Assembly: GCA_019695335.1 (NCBI GenBank)
Contig: JAIBAF010000027.1
Span: forward strand, 1 to 45,434
DNA length: 45,434 nucleotides
Source of the DNA: a bacterium
GTDB taxonomy: Bacteria > CLD3 > SB21
Reading direction: 5' to 3'
Below are positions 40,586 to 45,434 of this stretch, piece by piece (the stretch's first letter is position 1; each line of letters starts with the position of its first letter). The position numbers and the translations under genes were made by a program. Below the pieces are notes generated by a model, which saw only the letters and a program-made list of their open reading frames with translations, searched no databases and was not told the origin of the DNA.

Positions 40586-41293
40586 ATGAAAACAAAATCA
40601 GAACCAAGTGAATTGATCTGTTCGACGTGTCCCGTTATGCCGGACACGATGTTCACTGTTTGTGATCTGAAGGCGTTGGATTCCGGTTTAAAAAATAAAA
40701 CCGTAGAAAAATTTGAAAAAAACGCCGTGATGTTTCATGAAGGCGATGAACCCCGGGGTGTATTTTGCGTTTACTCAGGTGTGATAAAAATTACACGTAA
40801 AGACGTAAAAGGAGTCGAGAGAATTTTACAGTTTGCTAAACCGGGCGATCTCTTGGGAATACCGGCTACCGTTACGCGGCAACCCTATCACAATTCAGCG
40901 CACGTTCTCGAAGCATCTTCCGTTTGTTACATTGCCAAAGAAGATTTCATCAATTTCATGAAAAGCAATCCGGAGTTTTCGTTGCGTGTAATGAAATTTC
41001 TTTCCGACCGAATCGACTTTATGGAAAAGAAAATCAAATTTGCCGCTGAAACATCGCTCCCGGGCCGCTTGGCCGATATGTTATTAATGCTGAAGCAGGC
41101 ATACGGGCTTAATGATCAGGATGAATTAAATGTCTCGATTGCTACGGATGATCTCGCAAATTTTGTCAACGCCGATCCGGGCGCTCTGATCGTTCAATTA
41201 AAGAAAATGTCTGACGACAAAATTCTCGCTATTCGGAATAACCGTATTCAATTTTTATCCGTTGAAAAAATGGAAGAACTGATCCGGCCTTAA
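40586..41293 (+). CDS. Crp/Fnr family regulator with FNR-like cysteines
   Basis: A 235-residue regulator from ATG 40586, chosen over 40577 because AGGA lies eight bases upstream. The N-terminus has ICSTCPVM and VCDLKALDSGL (Cys12, Cys15, Cys26) and the effector domain ends LEASSVCYIAKEDF (Cys114), matching in place the four cluster-binding Cys of FNR, although the third spacing is longer. The cyclic-nucleotide-like barrel and dimer helix are normal. The DNA-binding domain (SIATDDLANFVNADPGALIVQLKKM) lacks the usual S-R in its recognition helix, so its site may differ from FNR. It follows the cbb3 genes by 15 bases and likely controls them with oxygen. Confidence 0.85.
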   Translation: MKTKSEPSELICSTCPVMPDTMFTVCDLKALDSGLKNKTVEKFEKNAVMFHEGDEPRGVFCVYSGVIKITRKDVKGVERILQFAKPGDLLGIPATVTRQPYHNSAHVLEASSVCYIAKEDFINFMKSNPEFSLRVMKFLSDRIDFMEKKIKFAAETSLPGRLADMLLMLKQAYGLNDQDELNVSIATDDLANFVNADPGALIVQLKKMSDDKILAIRNNRIQFLSVEKMEELIRP

Positions 41294-41305
41294 AAAATTG
41301 CAACC

Positions 41306-42430
41306 ATGAGTTTTCGGCAAACATTCGACTGGCACGATTGGAATGATATCCATAACCGGATCTATTCCCAAAGTTCTGACGACGTCGAACGTGCATTGCA
41401 ACATACGGAACGGGACCTGCTGGATTTTATGGCCCTCGTTTCACCGGCAGCTGCGCCCTACCTTCCTGTCATGCTCGAGCAAAGCCGATCGATGACTCAA
41501 CAACATTTTGGAAAACGGATTCAATTGTATGCCCCTCTTTATTTATCAAATTTCTGCGACAACGGCTGCGTGTACTGCGGATATCGAATTGATAACCGTA
41601 TTCAAAGAATTACTTTGAATGCTGACCAGATCGTTCGTGAACTTCGAGTGCTGATCGACCACGGAATTCGCAACATCCTTTTACTGACCGGCGAATCCAA
41701 GCGTCATGCGGACTCAAACTATCTAGCCGAGGCCGTTAAGCTCGTACGTCTGTATTTCAATAAAATTTCCATTGAAGTGCAGCCTTTGACTCTTGACGAA
41801 TACGCGGCGCTCAAAGGCGAGGGCGTTAACGGCGTCTATATTTACCAGGAAACCTATCGGCGTGAGAATTACCGCTTCTATCATCCTAAAGGGATGAAAT
41901 CGCATTTTTATTATCGCCTGGAAACGCCTGACCGGATTGCTTTGGCCGGTATTGAAAAAATCGGGCTTGGAACGTTGATAGGATTGGAGGATTGGCGTAC
42001 CGACGCATATTTTACAGCATTGCATCTCCATTATATCGAAGAGACATACCCTCACACGCGCCGTTCAATTTCATTTCCGCGTTTGCGCCCGGCCGAAAGC
42101 AGTATAATACCGAATGTGACGATCACCGATCAGCAGTTACTGCAATTGATGTGTGCCTACCGTTTGTGCCATCCGAACCTGGAAATGTCGCTGTCTACGC
42201 GGGAACAGGCGCATTTCCGTGATGAAGCTTTTGCATTCGGTGTCACATCGCTCAGCGCCGGTTCGAAAACCAATCCGGGCGGGTATGCATTATTTTCGTC
42301 ATCGCTAGAACAATTTGAAATTTCTGACAACCGATCTCCCAAACAAATTGCCACCATGCTCAAGAATCGAGGTTACGAGGCGATTTGGGATACACCGGAA
42401 TTTGAATACGATATTCATCACTCCACTTAA
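41306..42430 (+). CDS. thiH: 2-iminoacetate synthase, radical SAM tyrosine lyase
   Basis: A 374-residue ThiH. The N-terminus FDWHDWNDIHNRIYSQS and VSPAAAPYL, the cluster motif FCDNGCVYCGY (Cys84, Cys88, Cys91), VQPLTLDEYAALKGEGVNG, YQETY, the LETPDRIALAGIEKIGLGTLIGLEDWR region and SLSTRE are all ThiH signatures. It cleaves tyrosine with SAM to dehydroglycine and p-cresol for the thiazole of thiamine. HydG is ruled out by the short C-terminus. No thiG, thiS or thiC lies nearby. It is packed between the FNR-like gene (12 bases) and tnaA (15 bases), an unusual place. Confidence 0.95.
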   Translation: MSFRQTFDWHDWNDIHNRIYSQSSDDVERALQHTERDLLDFMALVSPAAAPYLPVMLEQSRSMTQQHFGKRIQLYAPLYLSNFCDNGCVYCGYRIDNRIQRITLNADQIVRELRVLIDHGIRNILLLTGESKRHADSNYLAEAVKLVRLYFNKISIEVQPLTLDEYAALKGEGVNGVYIYQETYRRENYRFYHPKGMKSHFYYRLETPDRIALAGIEKIGLGTLIGLEDWRTDAYFTALHLHYIEETYPHTRRSISFPRLRPAESSIIPNVTITDQQLLQLMCAYRLCHPNLEMSLSTREQAHFRDEAFAFGVTSLSAGSKTNPGGYALFSSSLEQFEISDNRSPKQIATMLKNRGYEAIWDTPEFEYDIHHST

Positions 42431-42445
42431 TCGAATCGAGGCTTT

Positions 42446-43822
42446 ATGCGATATAAGACGATTATCGAACCGTTTCGGATAAAAATGGTCGAACCGGTTT
42501 ACATGACCAATGAAAAAGAACGCCACGAATATCTGGAAGCCGCACATTACAATCCTTTTTTACTCAAATCAGAACATGTTTTGATCGATCTTCTGACCGA
42601 CAGCGGTACTTCGGCCATGAGCGCACGGCAATGGAGCGCCATGATGAAGGGCGATGAATCCTATGCTGGCGCCAAAAGCTGGGAATTGATGGAGCGCACA
42701 ATTCATGACCTTACTGGTTATCCGTATATTTTACCGACCCACCAGGGCCGCGCCGCCGAGCGGATTTTGTACGGCTATCTCGGTGGCAAAGGAAAATATT
42801 TTATCAGCAATACGCACTTTGATACTACACGCGCCAATATTGAGTTCTCCGGCGCAACAGCCATCGATTGTCCTGTTGAAGAATCTAAACATCCTGCGCT
42901 GGAACATCCTTTCAAAGGTAATATTGACACACAGATTCTCGAAGCCTTGATCGCCAAGCACGGCGCATCCAATATTGCTGCAGTTATTCTCACTGTGACG
43001 AATAACAGCGGTGGCGGTCAGCCGGTCAGTATGGAAAATGCTCAGACCGTCAGCCGGATTTGTAAAAAACATCATATTCTTTTTATTATCGACGCTTGCC
43101 GTATTGCAGAAAATGCGTACTTCATTCATCATCGCGAAGAAGGCTATTCGCACAAAAAATTCAGAACGATCGCCCAGGAAATGTTCGCCTTGGCCGACGG
43201 TTGTATCATGAGCGCAAAAAAAGACGGTTTAGTCAATATGGGAGGTTTTCTTGCGTTGAAAAATAAAGAACTCGCGGATGCGTGTACCAATTTATTGATC
43301 ATTACGGAAGGATATACGACTTACGGAGGATTATCCGGCCGCGACATGGAGGCCATTGCCGTCGGGCTTGAAGAAGTGTTTGACGCTCATTATTTGAAAT
43401 ACAGAATCAGGAGTACACAATATTTCGGTGACAAGCTGACTCAACTTGGCGTACCGCTTGTACGGCCTATAGGCGGCCACGCCGTATACATCGACGCCAA
43501 AGCATTTTATCCGAACATTCCGGTTGAACAGTACCCGGGTCAAGCGTTGGTGTGTGAGCTTTATCTTAAAGGTGGTGTTCGAGCAGTAGAAATCGGTTCA
43601 GTAATGTTTGGAAAATATAATACGAATGGGAAATTAATTCCGGCAGCGATGGAACTTGTCCGGCTCGCAATCCCGCGACGAGTCTACACCCAAAGCCACA
43701 TTGACTATGCGATTGAAGTATTTGAAAACGTCTTGAAAGACCGTGATCACACGCGCGGTTTACGGATTACGTATGAACCGAAATTTTTGCGGCACTTTAC
43801 GGCGAAATTTGAGAGGATTTGA
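42446..43822 (+). CDS. tnaA: Tryptophanase (tryptophan indole-lyase)
   Basis: A 458-residue PLP enzyme of the beta-eliminating lyase group. It opens IEPFRIKMVEPVYM, has LLTDSGTSAMSARQW, THQGRAAERIL, the PLP Lys in MSAKKDGLVNMGG (Lys259) and ends GLRITYEPKFLRHFTAKFERI. Tryptophanase rather than tyrosine phenol-lyase is indicated by HFDTTRANI (Asp where the phenol-lyase has Thr) and by VRAVEIGSVMFG in place of the phenol-lyase VRSMERG. It converts tryptophan to indole, pyruvate and ammonia. Only 15 bases separate it from thiH, so there is no tnaC-type leader. It ends two bases before the convergent gene. Confidence 0.93.
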   Translation: MRYKTIIEPFRIKMVEPVYMTNEKERHEYLEAAHYNPFLLKSEHVLIDLLTDSGTSAMSARQWSAMMKGDESYAGAKSWELMERTIHDLTGYPYILPTHQGRAAERILYGYLGGKGKYFISNTHFDTTRANIEFSGATAIDCPVEESKHPALEHPFKGNIDTQILEALIAKHGASNIAAVILTVTNNSGGGQPVSMENAQTVSRICKKHHILFIIDACRIAENAYFIHHREEGYSHKKFRTIAQEMFALADGCIMSAKKDGLVNMGGFLALKNKELADACTNLLIITEGYTTYGGLSGRDMEAIAVGLEEVFDAHYLKYRIRSTQYFGDKLTQLGVPLVRPIGGHAVYIDAKAFYPNIPVEQYPGQALVCELYLKGGVRAVEIGSVMFGKYNTNGKLIPAAMELVRLAIPRRVYTQSHIDYAIEVFENVLKDRDHTRGLRITYEPKFLRHFTAKFERI

Positions 43823-43824
43823 AA

Positions 43825-44715
43825 TCAATAGATATCCAGATCGTGACCGGAAATGATTTTTCCGTCGTACCCCTTGCGGACTTCGTCGATCAGTGATTCT
43901 TCAGGGACGTCCCACATCAATTGATGCGTGAGGATCAGCAGTTTCGGTTTCACAACGGAAGCAATCCTGGCTACATCGGTAGTTGACGTATGAAACTGCG
44001 AATGATATTTTTGCCATTTCGCCGGACGCCGCGTCAATCCATCTGCGGAATAAACTTCATGAATCAACACATCGCAACCTTTGGCGTTTTCAATCACACT
44101 TTCACTGAACGTACAATCGCCGGAAATGACAATCACTTTATCCGGCGTTTCAAAACGGTAACCATACGCTTCCTTCCACGAACCGTGTTTTACCAAAAAC
44201 GCTTTGACCGTGACATTAGAATCTTTGTAAATCACACCCGGCTTAACTTCAGTAACGTTGACTTCATACGCCGCTTGTTTACCGTGTTCCAATCCGTTAA
44301 TCCGTATATCGATGTCTTGTTCATAAGCTTTCATAATATGGCCCGTCATGGCCTTGATCCCGTCCGGACCAAAGACTTGCAAGGGTTCGCTTCGCTCAAG
44401 TACAGCCGGCGTAAAAATAAAATCAGGATAGCCTGACGTATGGTCCGAATGAAGATGTGTGATAAACAGGCGGTTCAATTTGGAAACTTCCAAACCCGTT
44501 ATGCCTTTTTTATAAGCGGCCGTTGCCCGGCGAACCACGCCGGGTCCGCAATCGATTACATACGGCGTGTTATTGACCACAATAGCCATCGATGGACCGA
44601 ATCGTTCCGGATCGTCATTGGGCGTGCCTGTGCCGAGAAGAACAATTTGTGTTTGCGCAGTAAGAAACAAATTCGTAAATGGCAAAAGTAAAAAGCTAAG
44701 GATGAGGAACTTCAT
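43825..44715 (-). CDS. Exported metallo-beta-lactamase-fold hydrolase (RNase Z/arylsulfatase-like)
   Basis: A 296-residue protein from ATG 44715, with AGGA upstream; a longer start at 44775 is rejected because the signal peptide (FLILSFLLLPFTNLFLTAQ) begins at 44715. The metal motif is FITHLHSDHTSGYPDF (H-x-H-x-D-H), then VISGDCTFSESVIENAKG and DVLIHEVYS, and a final LILTHQLM. The order resembles RNase Z and AtsA-type arylsulfatases, but export to the periplasm or outside rules out tRNA processing. Substrate unknown. It is convergent with tnaA (two bases apart) and divergent from the acyl-CoA synthetase. Confidence 0.88.
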   Translation of the reverse strand: MKFLILSFLLLPFTNLFLTAQTQIVLLGTGTPNDDPERFGPSMAIVVNNTPYVIDCGPGVVRRATAAYKKGITGLEVSKLNRLFITHLHSDHTSGYPDFIFTPAVLERSEPLQVFGPDGIKAMTGHIMKAYEQDIDIRINGLEHGKQAAYEVNVTEVKPGVIYKDSNVTVKAFLVKHGSWKEAYGYRFETPDKVIVISGDCTFSESVIENAKGCDVLIHEVYSADGLTRRPAKWQKYHSQFHTSTTDVARIASVVKPKLLILTHQLMWDVPEESLIDEVRKGYDGKIISGHDLDIY

Positions 44716-44784
44716 AAAATTATCCTGCTTATGTTTGAAATAAAGTCGTATGAAAATACTATTACTACGAACCAAAATAAACGT

Positions 44785-44790
44785 TATAAT
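44785..44790 (+). promoter_or_regulatory. Candidate -10 box for the acyl-CoA synthetase gene
   Basis: TATAAT at 44785-44790 is a perfect -10 hexamer 30 bases before the ATG at 44821. The -35 at the usual spacing (44762-44767, TTACTA) is poor, so this is a suggestion. Confidence 0.4.
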
Positions 44791-44820
44791 AACACGTACC
44801 CATAAATTACCTAAACCTTA

Positions 44821-45434
44821 ATGAGTTTCACTATGCACGCACTCGACGCCATTTTTCGTCCCCAATCGGTCGCCGTCATCGGCGCATCCAGTAAAGATCG
44901 TACCATTGGAAAAGAAATTGTTCGTAATCTTATCGCGTACGAATTTCAAGGTCCGATTTTTCCGGTCAATCCGCAGGCCAAAGTCGTTCACAGCATCAAA
45001 TGCTACAAATCGGTAATGGAAATTCCCGACCCGGTCGATCTGGCCATTATCGTTGTGCCGAGCAAATTCGTTTTGCAGGTTGCTGAAGAATGTGGCCAAA
45101 AAGGCATCAAAGGACTCGTGGTCATAACAGCCGGTTTCAAAGAAATCGGAGAAACAGGATTGGAGCGCGAAAAACAATTGTTTTCGGTATTACTAAAATA
45201 CGGGATGCGCATGATTGGTCCCAATTGCATGGGCGTGATCAATACAAACCCTGCCATTAAACTGGATGCTACATTCGCACCGACGCAGCCGATTCCCGGC
45301 AACATCGGATTTATGTCCCAGAGCGGCGCCTTAGGCGTAGCCATTTTGGAAATTGCGCGTGATCTCAATCTCGGCATTTCAATGTTTGCCAGTATGGGCA
45401 ATAAAACGGACATTTCCGGCAATGATCTTTTAGA
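44821..45434 (+). CDS. NDP-forming acyl-CoA synthetase / CoA-binding domain protein (3' end beyond window)
   Basis: About 204 residues are visible before the window ends. The sequence begins LDAIFRPQSVAVIGASSKDR, the CoA-binding Rossmann-type domain of ADP-forming acetate-CoA ligases and of Pat-type acetyltransferases. PDPVDLAIIVVPSKF, GLVVITAGFKEIGE, MIGPNCMGVINT and FMSQSGALGVAIL follow, as in both groups. The catalytic His loop and any ATP-grasp or GNAT domain lie beyond 45434, so the two cannot be separated. ATG 44833 (MHALDAIF) is an equally good start. It would form or use acyl-CoA in the cytosol. Confidence 0.88.
   Translation, partial: MSFTMHALDAIFRPQSVAVIGASSKDRTIGKEIVRNLIAYEFQGPIFPVNPQAKVVHSIKCYKSVMEIPDPVDLAIIVVPSKFVLQVAEECGQKGIKGLVVITAGFKEIGETGLEREKQLFSVLLKYGMRMIGPNCMGVINTNPAIKLDATFAPTQPIPGNIGFMSQSGALGVAILEIARDLNLGISMFASMGNKTDISGNDLL

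Noticed and set aside
41306-42430. HydG instead of ThiH
   Set aside because: The protein ends at 374 residues without the extra HydG C-terminal region, and no hydrogenase maturation genes are present.
42431-42445. TnaC-type leader peptide before tnaA
   Set aside because: Only 15 bases separate thiH and tnaA, too short for a leader gene with attenuator.
42446-43822. Tyrosine phenol-lyase instead of tryptophanase
   Set aside because: The phenol-lyase Thr in the YFTTTR segment is Asp here (HFDTTR), and VRSMERG is VRAVEIGS as in tryptophanase.
1-45434. CRISPR arrays, insertion sequences, tRNA or rRNA genes
   Set aside because: I saw no regular repeat-spacer pattern, transposase, terminal repeats, or conserved RNA sequence on either strand; a tRNA scan could still find something missed by eye.

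Overview
The window is ordinary bacterial chromosome with moderate GC, tightly packed genes, frequent strong Shine-Dalgarno sequences (for example AAGGAGGAG before the DoxX gene at 1064) and several factor-independent terminators. I see no rRNA, tRNA, CRISPR array, transposase or phage gene. The gene content suggests an aerobic or microaerobic Gram-negative of the wider Fibrobacterota-Chlorobiota-Bacteroidota radiation or a nearby lineage such as Ignavibacteriota, Calditrichota or KSB1. The pointers are a fused CcoN-CcoO cbb3 oxidase, a UbiD-type decarboxylase of about 610 residues, methylmalonyl-CoA epimerase and exported beta-rich proteins. This placement is an inference. The strong Shine-Dalgarno use argues against typical Bacteroidia.

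Left part (1-4418): a minus-strand run of MarR regulator, DoxX protein, SnoaL-like protein, second DoxX protein and a lipoprotein cut by the window edge. Three related palindromes (16 bp at 2060-2075, 12 bp at 2574-2585 and 2606-2617) look like MarR operators. Facing away are a VOC-fold protein with a histone-H1-like Lys/Ala tail, an SRPBCC protein and a YdeI/OmdA protein.

Central minus-strand block (4423-12831): UbiD decarboxylase, YmdB-type metallophosphoesterase, FolD, a large unassigned Rossmann protein, methylmalonyl-CoA epimerase, then an overlapping trio of nucleosidase, spore-photoproduct-lyase-like radical SAM protein and SDR. Next come an outer-membrane-like beta protein, a class I photolyase, an MsbA-like ABC exporter, a ClpX-like AAA+ protein with no zinc domain, a thiolase and a zinc-less MoeB-rhodanese protein.

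21263-29497: an ABC-2 system (two permeases and an ATPase) lies in one run with an exported coiled-coil/NEW3-like membrane protein and a PDZ protein. It is divergent from a histidine kinase/OmpR regulator pair that probably controls it. A thioesterase follows. At 30094-31353 lies the most unusual gene: a secreted protein joining two DM9 repeats to a farnesoic-acid-O-methyltransferase-type domain, an architecture best known from arthropods.

31750-43822: one long plus-strand cluster for a cbb3 oxidase (CcoI, CcoS, CcoNO, CcoQ, CcoP, globin, CcoG, CcoH, SafE-family protein), followed with almost no gaps by an FNR-like regulator, ThiH and tryptophanase. The CcoI here reads Cys-Gly-Cys where copper pumps have Cys-Pro-Cys. 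Two ATGA/TCAT dyads upstream of the cluster are candidate sites for the FNR-like protein. The window ends with an exported metallo-beta-lactamase-fold hydrolase and the start of an NDP-forming acyl-CoA synthetase.
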